Below, one piece after another: positions 46,352 through 57,005 of a stretch of DNA of 64,000 bases. Under the pieces are notes generated by a model. That model saw only the letters and a list, made by a program, of their open reading frames with translations. It made no database searches and was not told where the DNA came from. How positions within the stretch are numbered: the stretch's first letter is position 1; each line of letters starts with the position of its first letter. Both the position numbers and the translations under genes were made by a program. The stretch comes from Myotis daubentonii (Eukaryota; Chordata; Mammalia; Chiroptera; Vespertilionidae). Location of the stretch: NCBI RefSeq assembly GCF_963259705.1, contig NC_081849.1:54222093-54286092 (forward strand), written 5' to 3'.

Positions 46352-46417
46352 GTTGCCTTTGTACTCTGAGGAATTCTGGTAAAAATCATGTTCCCTAGGT
46401 GTATCTTTTGCATTTTT
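46352..46417 (+). repeat. Local direct repeat, copy 1
   Basis: 'ttgcctttgtactctgag' ... 'gtgtatcttttgcatttt'. Matches 47146-47210 with about ten differences. I cannot attach it to any transposon family. Confidence 0.75.
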
Positions 46418-47145
46418 TCTAAGGAAAATCTATAGAGTCTGCTATACCTTCAGGCCTCCTAAATTACACATGGTAACTCGCTGTGGCCATATGGGTAGAT
46501 GCCACATGACACAGCCTGGTACTATGAACTGTGTGGAAGTGGGTTTGGAAAAGATCTAAACAGTATCTTATTTGCATAAATATTTCAAACTGGCATTAAC
46601 TACTAGTCAGGATAACAGCCTGAAAAAAGTAAGATACAGGTATTCCCTCATACTACTTATTCTGTGTATTAAGAGAGACTATAATTATTTACTATATTTT
46701 GAATCAAGCAAAAGTCTGCTTTCTTTCATGTATAGATGATATGGAAAAATAAGAAAATAAAAGTATAAAACAAGTTACTGATCTTATAGTCCATTTCATT
46801 TGAGTATTTATATAACTGGAAACCTACCTGGAATAATATTAAATATTGCAATTTTTAGCCCCAGCCAAAGCCAAACTTATTTTGAATAAACTATTTAAAT
46901 GTAATCTGGATTATTTACAGCATTAATTTATTACTGTAAATTACTACAGTATGCTTTTTATTTATCAAGAAAAAATTTAAAACACCTAAGGATAGGTCTG
47001 AGCAGTTTACTCCCTGTAAAAAAAATCACCTAACACAAGTTTTAAATCAATGGATATTTTGCTACAATTATAATACCTAAGCCTGAATTCATTTCTTTGT
47101 CCTTGCCAAAAAAAAGGGGGGGGAGGGGGGCTAGTCTTCTGCAAG

Positions 47146-47210
47146 GCTGCCTTTGTACTCTGAAGCATTTTGGTAAAAACTGTGTTCCCTACGTGTATCT
47201 TTTGCATTTC
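47146..47210 (+). repeat. Local direct repeat, copy 2
   Basis: 'gctgcctttgtactctgaag' ... 'gtgtatcttttgcatttc'. See 46352-46417. The match starts and stops abruptly, about 0.8 kb apart. Confidence 0.75.
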
Positions 47211-47861
47211 AGAGCTAACTTTTTTTCCCATTTCACAACTAGGATCAATAATTCTAAATTAAGTGATGCCAAAATGAATGATAGCCAATAAATCAAACAC
47301 TGTCAGTGCACTGTTGATATCCACCCCATGCCTATCTTCTACATGCCACCCACTATTCTTCAGTCGCAAGTACCCAGAGGGCCCCTCACTGCTCCCCACT
47401 CTTCTATCCACACACATTCTCCTGCTGAGCTATTGTGATGATGCCAAACTGGGCACCTCCAGGCCCCAGCTCCACCCTCCTCTATAGAGTAGTTTAAAAG
47501 AGACAAAAAAAAGTTAATTAAACCAAACAACCACGAAAAAAAATACAACAAATGGAAAAATATATTTTTAATCATATTTAAAAATTTTAACTTAAAAGTA
47601 ATAATACTGAGATAGAAGACTTGAGATTTGTCATATTGGCAAAATTTTTTAAACCTTTATGCCCAGTTTTGGTCATGTGGAATGTGCACCTTCATTCCCT
47701 TCTAATAGGTATAATAATTTAACAATCTGTGTCAACCATCTTAAAAATGAATAACTGCATCATTAAAAAACATTTAGAAATGTGCAAAAAGATATACTTA
47801 CAACACAGTTACAGCAACTTTCCCATAATAAAAAAAAGATAGAAACAACCTGAATGGCCAA

Positions 47862-48800
47862 TCTACAGTAATAAAAGACAAAAGACAAACATGCAAATTG
47901 ACTGTACCTTTGCTACACCTTAAGCCACGCCCACCAGCCCATCAGAGCGACTATATGCAAATTAACCCAACCAAGATGGCGGCCAGCAGCCATGGAGCTG
48001 GAGTTAGCAGGAGGCTTTCATTGATCCTGGCGATGGAGGAAGGCAAGCTTCCCTCCCGCCCACCCTGGCCGGCTCTGAGCTCCTCTCAAGGCTACAAAGT
48101 TTCAAGTATAGAAGGTAAATAAATCCCAGAATAAAAAGAAAAAAGAAAAAAAGGAATGGCTGGGGGCTTCTGTCGTCGGGGGGCTTGGCCAGCCTGAAAA
48201 AGGCCTTCAGCCCCTCACCCAGACTGGCCAGGCACCCCAGTGGGGACCTCCACCCTAAAGGGGGTGTGGCCAGCCTGAAAAAGGCCTTCAGCCCCTCACC
48301 CAGACTGGCCAGGCACCCCAGTGGGGACCTCCACCCTAAAGGGGGTGTGGCCAGCCTGAAAACAGCCATCAGCCCCTCACCCAAGCTGGCCAGGCACCCC
48401 AGTGGGGACCTCCACCCTAAAGGGGGTGTGGCCAGCCTGAAAACAGCCATCAGCCCCTCACCCAGGCTGGCTAAACCTCCATGGGGTGAGGGTCCCCACC
48501 GGGGAGGGGGGCCTGACCAGCCTGCAAAAAGCCATCAGCCCCTCACCCAGGCTGGCCAGGCACCCCAGTAGGGACCCCCACCCTGAAGGGGGTGTGGCTA
48601 GCTGCAAACAGCCATCAGCCCCTCACCCAGGCTAGCCAGGAACCCCAGTGGGGACCCCCACCCTGAAGGGGGTGTGACCAGCTGCAAACACCCATCATCC
48701 CTCACCCAGGCTGGCCAGGCATCCCAGAGGGACCCCCACCCTGATCCGGGACACCCTTCAGGGCAAACCAGCCAGCCCCCACCCATGCACCAGGCCTATA
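47862..48800 (+). mobile_element. Helitron unit Y, copy 2 (5' part of composite)
   Basis: Host A (47861), 5' TCTACAGTAATAAAAGAC, octamers at 47891-47898 and 47955-47962, and YY1-like AAGATGGCGGC at 47973-47983. It then holds seven tandem units of about 81 bp (48182-48750) and 'ccacccatgcaccaggcctata'. The expected terminal CTAG is absent and unit X follows at once. Long open frames on both strands come from the 81-bp (27-codon) period and are not genes. Confidence 0.9.
48182..48750 (+). repeat. 81-bp minisatellite inside Helitron unit Y
   Basis: The phrase cagcccctcaccc starts at 48208, 48289, 48370, 48451, 48536, 48616 and (mutated) 48696, giving spacings of 81, 81, 81, 85, 80 and 80. Copies 1-4 are almost identical. 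Unit Y copy 1 near 25.8 kb has only about two units. Confidence 0.93.
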
Positions 48801-49264
48801 TCCTATATAATAAAAGGGTAATATGAAAACTGACCCTAACAGCAGAACAACTGGGAATGACTGGTCACTATGACACACACTGACCACCAGAGGGCAGACG
48901 CTCAATGCAGGAGCTGCCCCCTGGTGGTCAGTGCGCTCCCATAGGGGGAGTTCTGCCCAGCCACAAGCCAGGCTGATGGCTGCCAGTACAGCGGTGGTGG
49001 TGGGAGCCTCTCTCGCCGCCTTAGCAGCGCTTAGGATGTCCGACTGCAGCTTAGGCCTGCTCCCCACTGACAAGTGAACATCCCCCGAGGCCTTCCGGGC
49101 CACCAGAGGGATGTCTGATTGCCAGCTTAGGCCCAATCCCCCCAGGGAGCGGGCCTAAGCCAGCAGATGGTCATCCCCGAGGGGTCCCAGACTGCGAGAG
49201 GGCACAGGCTGGGCTGAGGGACCCCGCACCCGAGTGCACAAAATTTTGTGCACCAGGCCTCTAG
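48801..49264 (+). mobile_element. Helitron unit X, copy 2 (3' part of composite)
   Basis: 5' TCCTATATAATAAAAGGG at 48801, 3' perfect 20-bp palindrome gtgcacaaaattttgtgcac (49234-49253), CTAG 49261-49264. The next base (T, 49265) is the first base of another Helitron. CTCF-like cores: ccaccagagggcag (48884-48897) and, inverted, ctgccccctggtgg (48914-48927). Confidence 0.93.
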
Positions 49265-49621
49265 TCTATATAATAAAAGCCTAAGTGATCCTTATGGCAG
49301 AACAACCAGAATGACCTGTCACTATGATGCACACTGACCACCAGGGGACAGATGCTCAATGCGGGCGCTGCCCCCTGATGGTCAGTGTGCTCCCACAGGG
49401 AGAGCGTTGCTCAGCCTGAAGCTGGGCTCATGGCTGGCGAGTGCAGCGGAGGTCACGGGAGCCTCTCCCTCTTCCGTGGCAGTGCGAAGGAGCAGCAAGC
49501 CAAGCAGCAAGGAGCAGCAAGCAGGTGGGCGTTAAGGGCGAGGGGTCCCAGACTGCGAGAGGGCGTAGGCTGGGCTGAGGGACACCCCCCCATGCATGAA
49601 CTTCATGCACCAGGCCTCTAG
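49265..49621 (+). mobile_element. Helitron unit H10, 357 bp
   Basis: 5' TCTATATAATAAAAGCC directly after the CTAG of unit X. The 3' end has hairpin tgcatgaa-c-ttcatgca (49593-49609), CTAG (49618-49621), then host T. It carries the same inverted pair of CTCF-like cores in decayed form (49338-49351 and 49368-49381). Confidence 0.93.
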
Positions 49622-49744
49622 TATTACATAATAGAAAATATACTCCTTTAAAGGTTATCAAATTTTTTAAGAATATTTAAGAAAATTATCATGAATGTTA
49701 TGAAGTAAAATAACATGTGATATCAAATTATGTAATCTAAAATA

Positions 49745-49860
49745 TGGTTCAGTAATGTATTTACTTATCAACCATGTACTGACATTTAGTATATCATAGA
49801 TGTTGAGGAACAAAGATGACTAAGATAGCCCCTGCCTGAAGGAGTTCACATTAGATTCAC
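49745..49860 (+). mobile_element. Ancient dispersed repeat relic
   Basis: 'accatgtactgacatttagtatatc', 'gttgaggaacaaagatgac', 'gcccctgcctgaaggagttcacattagattcac' is the same old repeat opening as at 5765. Short and decayed. Confidence 0.45.
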
Positions 49861-49893
49861 TAAAGTAACAAAAAAAAAAAAAAAGAGAAAGAG

Positions 49894-50106
49894 CCAAAAC
49901 TGGTTTGGCTCAGTGGATAGAACGTCGGCCTGCGGACTGAAGGGTCCTGGGTTCGATTCCGGTCAAGGGCATGTACCTGGGTTGCGGGCACATCCCCAGT
50001 GGGAGATGTGCTGGAGGCAGCTGATCGATGTTTCTCTCTCATCGATGTTTCTAACTCTCTATCTCTCTCCCTTCCTCTCTGTAAAAAATCAATAAAATAT
50101 ATTTTT
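49894..50106 (+). mobile_element. VES SINE, second head subfamily, with TSD
   Basis: 'ccaaaactggtttggctcagtggatagaacgtcggcctgcggactgaagggtcc', 'gggttcgattccggtcaaggg', 'gaggcagctgatcgatgtttctctctcatcgatg', 'aaaaatcaataaaatatattt'. Flanks aaaaaagagaaaga on both sides. The B-box-like GGTTCGATTCC is exact and the copy looks young. Confidence 0.95.
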
Positions 50107-50121
50107 AAAAAAAGAGAAAGA

Positions 50122-51174
50122 TACAGGATTTCGGTGGAGGCACATATCACATACATATGGGTGCCCCCCAAAAAATATCAAGTATTGTCATTAAAGTGGT
50201 ACCACAAATCAAGAAGGAAGATCACACAAGATTCACAGAGGGAGTGGTATTTGAGCTGAGTCTTGCTTGACAAAGGGCAATTTTTAAATCTGTAACCTTC
50301 CACTCGTAAAGTGACGGCTGTCTATAGCTTAGGCACCAGAAACTTCAAAAAAGACACTACATTTTACCACCCATACTATCCCTCCCTTCCTGCAGTTGCC
50401 TGTTAATGTAAGAAAACCATAGTCCACTTATTAGATTTTCACAGCCTTGTGAATGCTTCAAATTATATTTTATGTGAAGAGGAGCAATAACAATTAACTA
50501 TGCTAAATATTACAGTAAGCATTATTATATCAAGTAAGACCTAGCTAAGACATTTTTTAAACTTCAATAAACTATTACTTGCTTAATTCCTGGGTCTAAT
50601 GGAGATACTAACAGCACATTTCTCATGAGTAGGCCTTAATTGAATTGATTTAACCAGTACAGCCCCAAAATGGGTCTCATAAGTACCAAAGCATAAATGG
50701 TATGATATAAGGTTCAAGGTAACTCTGCTGCAAGTTGAACCTAATATCCAATTGTAGTGGTTTGGTATTTCTGAGCTCATACTGAGTGACGTTTGGGGTT
50801 CTGAAACAGAGGGCTTGACAAGGAAGTTGAACTGAACTGACCATTTGGTTAATAACATGAAACTGAAGTACTTGGAAAAGTAATCAACCAGGAATAAAGT
50901 CAGAATTTGGAGTTGAGCAGACAATCCCATGGAAGCATTACAAGAAGATTAAACCAGGAAGTAGAAACCAGGTAGAAAACTGTGGCTGCTTCCCAAAGCT
51001 GCCAAGCTTAGGAGGAGAACTAGAGGTAACTGACGGTCACTGAGGTTGCTGAGGATACCCATAGGGAGTTGCTGTAGGGCTCAGGGGTAGGGGCAGAGCT
51101 CTTCAGCACGTAAAAGCCATTTAGATTGTTAATTCACACCTTCGTGTCTTTACCATGTGCATCCCGTCGTCTCT
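50122..51174. other. Gene-free stretch
   Basis: No repeat named. A 115-codon reverse frame near 50.6-50.9 kb shows no domain and no splice support. Confidence 0.4.
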
Positions 51175-51480
51175 CTCATCTCCCAGATTCTCACTCATGC
51201 TTTCAACCGCACATAACTGTCAACACTTCTGGCAGGCCTTTCCTGGTCCTTGCCCTTTCCCAGCCTGGATGAATTGATCACTCCCTCTTCAGTGTCCTTA
51301 GAGCACTTCACACGTGCCTCTTCCATAGCCCCAATTACACTGATTTATGGCTATCGATCTTCGTCGCCTTCAAAGATAGGAGCTTGTCAGTGACCAGGGG
51401 ACCAGACCCATGTGTCTATATTTCCCCACAGAAGAGGATCTAGCCCAGGGGTCAGGAAAGTGTTTGGGCAGTAAATAAAG
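51175..51480 (+). mobile_element. L2-like LINE fragment
   Basis: 'ctctctcatctcccagattctcactcatgctttc', 'aacacttctggcaggcctttcctggtccttgcccttt', 'tcactccctcttcagtgtccttagagcacttcac', 'caaagataggagcttg' in L2 3'-end order. Confidence 0.6.
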
Positions 51481-52121
51481 AGTCTCAGAGGGCACCACAC
51501 CTTCTGCTGACATCACTAATATGTTTGTAATAGATTAAAACAGGGAAGGGTGGAGAATAGCTTTGCTTGAAAAATAAAATATCAAACACTTTGTCTTCAT
51601 CTCAATTTTATCTTTCCATTCTAGTTGCATTAATATTATGCAAAAAGATAAGATAAACACTACACACACTTACATATAGGCAAAGTCATTGAAGATATTA
51701 GCTCTCAAAGGTATGGATATGAGTAGAATGATATGATTTCATGCCTGAATGTAGAGAGTCATTCAGAAAAATACTGATACTTTTAAATATGCTCTGAAAC
51801 TACACAATTACATGAGAAAAACTAAAAGACTCCTCCAATGTGGCTTAATTAATCATGCTACCAACCAGAAATTTCTTGCAGAACTTCCTCACAGTTCTAT
51901 TACATCGGCCTTCTGAAGGCATTTACACATCACAATAAACTACAGATTAAATTATGTGCAGTATGATGTTAGTGTTAAGTACATTTTATTGGTTTATAAT
52001 ATTTTAAAACTTGGTGATTTGTGTGTAATGTCTCTTCTGTCCATTAAGCAGACTTTGATTAAGATACCAAATTTCCTGTGTGCAATGGCCAAGAGAATTA
52101 TCAGCTGCACAAAACACATAG
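51481..52121. other. Gene-free stretch
   Basis: No recognisable repeat or exon. Confidence 0.35.
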
Positions 52122-52150
52122 ACACACACACACACACACACACACACACA
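52122..52150 (+). repeat. (AC)n microsatellite
   Basis: About fourteen AC units before a short A run. Confidence 0.93.
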
Positions 52151-52734
52151 TCTTAAAAAAAAGGACATGAATTGTACAAAAGTTTTATAAAGACCTTCAA
52201 ATGGAGAGAATACTCCAACTTTTCCCTCGGGGGTAAAATGCTATCTGGGGTAAAATGTAATATATACTTAAAGAGTAAAATAGTTCTAGAATGTGCTCAT
52301 GATGCATTTAGAGGTGGCTGGTTATCTACTTCGTCAAGAGGAACTTTTGATATTGTTCCAATATTTAGAAAGAGACAAGCATAGATCTGAATTCAAATAT
52401 AAAATCCCATCACACTGTTGGGAAGAGAAACCTACCACATAAATCCCTGAATGCTGACAATCCTAATTTTCATCTCTTTCATCACATCTCCTAAAGATGT
52501 GCAGTATCTTGAGAAAAATCATGTTTAAAGAGACAGAATGAGAATGTTTCCAAAGCCTATTTACTGTAGTATTTGCAAGGGATTTCATTTGAATAAATTT
52601 ACACTAGTTCTTTCACTTTCAATAATAAATTCTAGCCCATTTCACAGCTGTATCACATACAGCAGTCTACACTGAACATTTTGGCTGCCTGTAAACAAGG
52701 TTTTCACTTTGTCTCTTTCAGGGAAGAAAAGAAA

Positions 52735-52869
52735 ATGAAAACTACAGCTGGAATGCAAGTCTCCCTGTACAGCACACTGCAACAGTTAGCATTTCTATTG
52801 TCGATAATATTCCTACTCATGAACTTTTATCAGTTTAGATACTTGGAAAATGATTCCCTGAAATTACAG
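52735..52869 (+). CDS. Candidate first coding exon of an unidentified membrane protein
   Basis: A pyrimidine-rich tract and AG at 52720-52721 (ttttcactttgtctctttcag) form a strong splice acceptor. ATG is at 52735, thirteen bases into the putative exon (52722-52869). The frame is open for exactly 45 codons and ends in CAG at 52867-52869, directly before GTAGGAAG, a good splice donor; the intron would be phase 0. The peptide has a short N-terminus with a lysine, then a hydrophobic run at about residues 17-32 (LQQLAFLLSIIFLLMN), then a polar stretch with aromatic residues. This resembles the signal-anchor of a type II membrane or Golgi protein, or a poor signal peptide. I do not recognise the protein and no further exon is visible in the window. 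It may be a real 5' exon or a chance coincidence of splice-like sites. Confidence 0.35.
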
Positions 52870-53990
52870 GTAGGAAGCATATTGTATCCAAACACAACAC
52901 AGATGGTCAGACATAGAAGGTAAGAGAGAAAGAAAAGAAAAAGCTTAGTAGTAAAGAGAATTTTCATGAGAGAGTGAATGAAACCTGAGACTACATAAGA
53001 CAGGTAAAGGAGATTATTACGAGTAAGAGTGTGTTCATGGTGGAAGGTGAGATGCCATGGGAGGGAGAGAGAGAAGAAGCTCTGTAGGGTATTTGGGAAA
53101 TGTAAAGTGGGATTTAGGATGCTTGTTTTATGGGGCTAGTATAAATTCCTGTGTTAAACGGTCAAGAAAATCCAGGTTAAATCTACATTACATTGTTTTA
53201 AAACAATGGTAACATCAATATACTGAAATTAAATACTGCGTTATGACTGGAAGCAGCACTTTATAATTTTCTATGTTAAGATTCATTGCATCACGAAAAA
53301 AATATGAGCATATGTTTCTATTTATTACATGACAATTAACTGTTTAGATTAAATATATTATTATTCTATGTAACAAATTGAAGATAGTTCTGAAAATAAA
53401 TGTTAAAATCTCAAGAACATTGTAAAATGCACAGTTAAGATACTGAACAGTTAAAACACAAATCTGTTATCATTTTCCATATTTCCCTATGCTTGTCTAA
53501 AAGTAGTAAACCTAAATTTCTATTATTGCCTATTATTTATACCATATTATGTTCATTTAAATATTTTGAGCTTACCCTTTACACAGTGAAGATTATTTCC
53601 TCTAGTATAAAAATACTAGAAGTATGTTTCCAAGTGCTTTGTATAAAATTATTATTTTTGTGTGTGCTGTAGCAAAAAGGAAACCAAAAACATTGCCCTG
53701 ACTGCTAGTCTTATAGTAAAGTGCGGCTTAGGTCAAATCAACTGACCTCAGGTACCCAGGTTTACTCTTTCATTAGAGGAGAAAAGCATTACTTCCCGCC
53801 CTACATGAATGAGGAAATTGTGAGAACCTAGTGAAAGAGGATGTGTGCTTGGGGAATTGTGGAGTACCAAGAGAACTCTAGCAGGTATTGTTAATATACT
53901 CACTAAGCTGTAAAAACCAAATGGCAACTTCTAAAATGCACTGACATTTAAAATTTTTCATTAGTTTCACTTAGATTTCTCTGTGCATTT
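52870..53990. other. Gene-free stretch (possible intron)
   Basis: Follows the candidate exon. No repeat family named; AT-rich. Confidence 0.35.
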
Positions 53991-54196
53991 TATTTTTTTA
54001 AGTTATCTTTTTTGTTGAAAGAATTACAGATGTCCCCTTTTCTTCCCCATTGACCCCTTCTAGCCCACACTCGCATCCTGCCCCTGGCCTTCACCACACT
54101 ATTGCCTGTGTCCAGGGGTTATGCATCTATACATACAAGTTCTTTGGTTGATATCTTCCCAATCATCCCCACCCGCCTTCCCTTTGAGATTCAACA
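53991..54196 (-). mobile_element. L1 3' end fragment
   Basis: Read on the minus strand it is the bat L1 3' UTR: 'tatcaaccaaagaacttgtatgtatagatgcataac', 'cacaggcaatagtgtggtgaaggcc', 'gggctagaaggggtcaatggggaag', 'ttctttcaacaaaaaagat', A-rich tail at 53991-54000. Confidence 0.8.
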
Positions 54197-54594
54197 GTCT
54201 GCATTTTAAATACATGTTATTAAATCATCCTCTCTTGGTTTAAGTCATCACAGTATACTCATCCCACCTACATTCTTTTTCTTTATTGAAGCCTTCACTA
54301 TATGATCAGATAAAAAACCCAAAAGGAGTTTCTTCTAGGCATCCTATCAAGTGTGCTTATGGTTACTTCAGATTTTCCTTCTAAATGTACTTTTATTCTT
54401 ACTAGGTCCCCTAAAGCACTTTGCTATTTTTCTACTACTTACTTTCTAATTACATATCTTTATTGGATCTTTAATGTATTTTCTCAAATGACAGCTATGC
54501 CACTGAAGTTCCTAGAAAACATAATCTCATATAGTCTGGCAGTTCCTTAAGATTCCTTAAGATTTCTTAAAATCCTGGCATTTCCTTAAGATTA

Positions 54595-55105
54595 AACATA
54601 GTTACCATAAGACCTAGCAAAAGAGAGGTTAAAATATACAAACATTTGTATACAAATGTTCATAGGAGCATTATAACCAAAAAATGGAAACAACTCAAAT
54701 GCTCATCAACTGATGAGTGGATAAATAAAATGTGGTCTATCTATACAATGGAATATTATTCAGTACTAAAAAGAAATGGGGTACTGATACATGCTACAAC
54801 GTGGATGAAACTCGACTATGTAAAAGACTCGTCACGAGAGACCACATACAGCCTATCCTTTGATATGAAAAGTCCAGAACAGGCTAATCTATAGATTAGT
54901 ATTTACCTAGTACTGAGCTGACAGGGAGGAATGGGGTGAGAGCTAAGGGGTGCAGGATTTCTTTCTAAAGCAATCAAAATGTTCTAAAACTGATTGTTAT
55001 CAGGGACACACAATTGTGTGAATATACTAAAAGCCATCAAACTTTACTCTTTAAACAGGTAAACTGCATGGAATCTAAATTATATCCGAAAAGCAGTTAA
55101 AAACT
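54595..55105 (+). mobile_element. Ancient L1M-type 3' end
   Basis: Order of an old mammalian L1: 'gttcataggagcattataacc', 'aatggaaacaactcaaatgctcatcaactgatgagtgg', 'aatggaatattattcagtac', 'tgatacatgctacaacgtggatgaaa', 'atgaaaagtccagaacaggc', then 3' UTR phrases 'atcaaaatgttctaaaactg', 'acaattgtgtgaatatactaaaagcc' and 'ctaaattatatc'. The piece between the ORF2 end and the UTR is partly collapsed. Includes a 20-bp perfect palindrome at 54641-54660. Confidence 0.85.
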
Positions 55106-55239
55106 GGATCTGTGACATCAATTCCAATATTCTGCATATGGCCAAAAAAGCAGATTCATCTTATATAGAATGACATGGCACAATCATCTTGTTCCTCTAA
55201 TTTTTACATGTTCATTAAATAATCAAATTAACTTAGCCT

Positions 55240-55880
55240 TTAGATGATTTTCTCAAGATACAGAATAACTTTGAGGAGAATTAACTTGAAAGCTCTGAAA
55301 CTTTCATTATCCTTTGGAGCATCACGGTGTTCACGGTGAGGCAGCACCCGATCTACCAAGGTTGAAAGACCACTTTGTCTGCTCTATAATATTTATTCTC
55401 TTCCTGTGGCACTTTCCCAGCTGAAGCAGCTCAACGCCAGTGGTCTTATAAAACAAGTCAAGGGAACTAAAGAAGTTACACTAAATCTTGCAGTAAGAGA
55501 CAGGAAGAGAAATTTCTCTCGGCAGCCGTCAAAGCTTTCCTTGTGAATTATTAGATTCCATAAATCGCAATCCATTTTGATAACTCTCCCATTAGAGGTG
55601 TGGAGTCACCGCTGCAAGCTGTCAGAAGAAGCTGTGTTACAGAATGATTGGACCCTATGATCTTCGCTGCATTTCTGTGATTACACATGCCAGCTCAAGG
55701 CCGCAGATGCCTTGCTCCTGCGAGCTCCTTTCATTCCACAGGGCCCGTCAACTAATGAAAACTAATGAAGCACAGCATGTAGAGAAGTGGAGGGAAATGT
55801 TGTTGTTGGCTGACAATAGGACTGTTCAGGCACTTTAATTTGATTTTGGTGTTCTGTATATCCTCATGGAGTCATTCTCT
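55240..55880. promoter_or_regulatory. Candidate conserved non-coding element
   Basis: A 640-bp block free of recognised repeats in a repeat-rich window, with balanced composition and several retained CpGs (near 55515-55530, 55566 and 55609). It has homeobox-like TAAT cores in close spacing ('aactaatgaaaactaatgaag' near 55752, 'gaattattagattcc' near 55546). Such blocks in gene deserts are often enhancers. This is inference from appearance; no alignment was possible. Open frames here are short. Confidence 0.25.
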
Positions 55881-56589
55881 AAAACTCAAAAAAGTATCTT
55901 TTAAATATCTTTTCTGCCCTATATATTTAAGCTTCAAATTTATAAATACCTGATATGATTGCCAAAGGTAAAGGTTGTAGACTAGTAAGTACCCACTAAT
56001 CTTGCTTGGGCTCACCAGATACTGTATTTGGTCAACAATGTTGTTTTTTGTGAGATTTTTTTTCAATTGGACCCCATCTCTAAATGATGGCAAATAATAC
56101 ACCCTCAGCATGGTAAATGAGTGGTGTTGACTCTTTAATTAGCGAAGTCCACACAGACAAGTTAGTACAACCAGCTGTTACACCATGCCTGGTCCTCATC
56201 ACTCATTTATATCTCTGTCACCAGAGAAACACCACACAGATTTGAGGCTTATTCATTCCAACACTGGTCTAATCAAAATTATAGAGGAAAAATACAGTAT
56301 TAAATCACCCGTATATATAAAAGCCCAACAGGATGCTCCACTATTGAAATAGCTATGTTTAATTAGTATTACCTAAAGATAGCATCTCTCATAGTTTGTA
56401 AGGAGAAATACAATAGTTCATTTATACAATTAACAATTTTCTAAAACTCATAAATTCACAAAGGACTTAACATTTGCAAATATATTCTTTGATTCTTGGT
56501 AATACTGTATCAGTCCAAATAGACTTGGGCTCCTGGATTCCAGGAGTTGAACAACAGCAAACTAAAGCCAGGCTCCTGATTATGGTCGA
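55881..56589. other. Gene-free stretch
   Basis: A phrase at about 56312-56330 (gtatatataaaagccc) recalls a Helitron 5' end but has no matching 3' end. Otherwise unassigned. Confidence 0.35.
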
Positions 56590-57005
56590 TTCTGTGTAGT
56601 CCTCACACTCCCTTCTTTCCACCCCAGCTCATTTCCAGCTTTTTATGCCTCAGAACCTGCTGTCCCTGGACATGCGTTCCATTTCATTTCTTCCCAATTG
56701 CTCCTCTTTGTCTGGAATTCTGGAATTCTCCCTTTGTCCATTTTGTAAACTATTTTTCAACCTTGTGTTTTATGAAATCTTCCCTTTCCTGTGTCCTTCT
56801 GCAAGATAACCACCCCTTCTGTTTAGTGTGTGTGTGTGTGTGTGTGTGTCTGTTTTTACAGAAAGTTTGCTGACAAGAAATACTTATTTACACAATAGTG
56901 GACTTGGGAGGGTTGGGTCCACGTAATATTCATGTTTGTTCCAAGCACAGAATTTGGCATAAAATAGGCACTAAGTGCCTGCAATATTTATTTAATCAAA
57001 CCTGA
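56590..57005 (+). mobile_element. L2-like 3' end split by a microsatellite
   Basis: 'ctgattatggtcgattctgtg', 'cctcagaacctgctgtccctggacatgc', 'aaatcttccctttcctgtgtcc' then, after (GT)n at 56826-56849, 'ttccaagcacagaatttggcataaaataggcactaagtgcctgcaatatttatttaatc', which is the L2 terminal phrase ('gcctggcacatagtaggcgctcaataaat' type). Confidence 0.65.
56826..56849 (+). repeat. (GT)n microsatellite
   Basis: Twelve GT units inside the L2 relic. Confidence 0.9.

Larger units (their letters stand above)
44445..47861. other. Gene-free stretch with a local duplication
   Basis: No exon or named repeat. A 65-bp segment at 46352-46417 recurs at 47146-47210 with about 85% identity (see findings). A poly-A/poly-G tract lies at 47107-47130. 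The right half of 47.3-47.5 kb is C-rich with no assignment. Confidence 0.4.

Noticed and set aside
48004..48571. Long open frames on both strands (148 and 128 codons)
   Set aside because: They are produced by the 81-bp minisatellite, whose length is a multiple of three. The peptide is the same 27 residues repeated, with no gene context.
54641..54660. A 20-bp perfect palindrome (aacatttgtatacaaatgtt)
   Set aside because: It falls in an L1M relic where 'acttgtacacgaatgttc' is normal sequence, so a few substitutions produced it by chance.
56311..56345. A Helitron-like 5' end (gtatatataaaagccc)
   Set aside because: No TC at the boundary after an A, and no hairpin or CTAG end nearby. The TATA-rich string may be coincidental.
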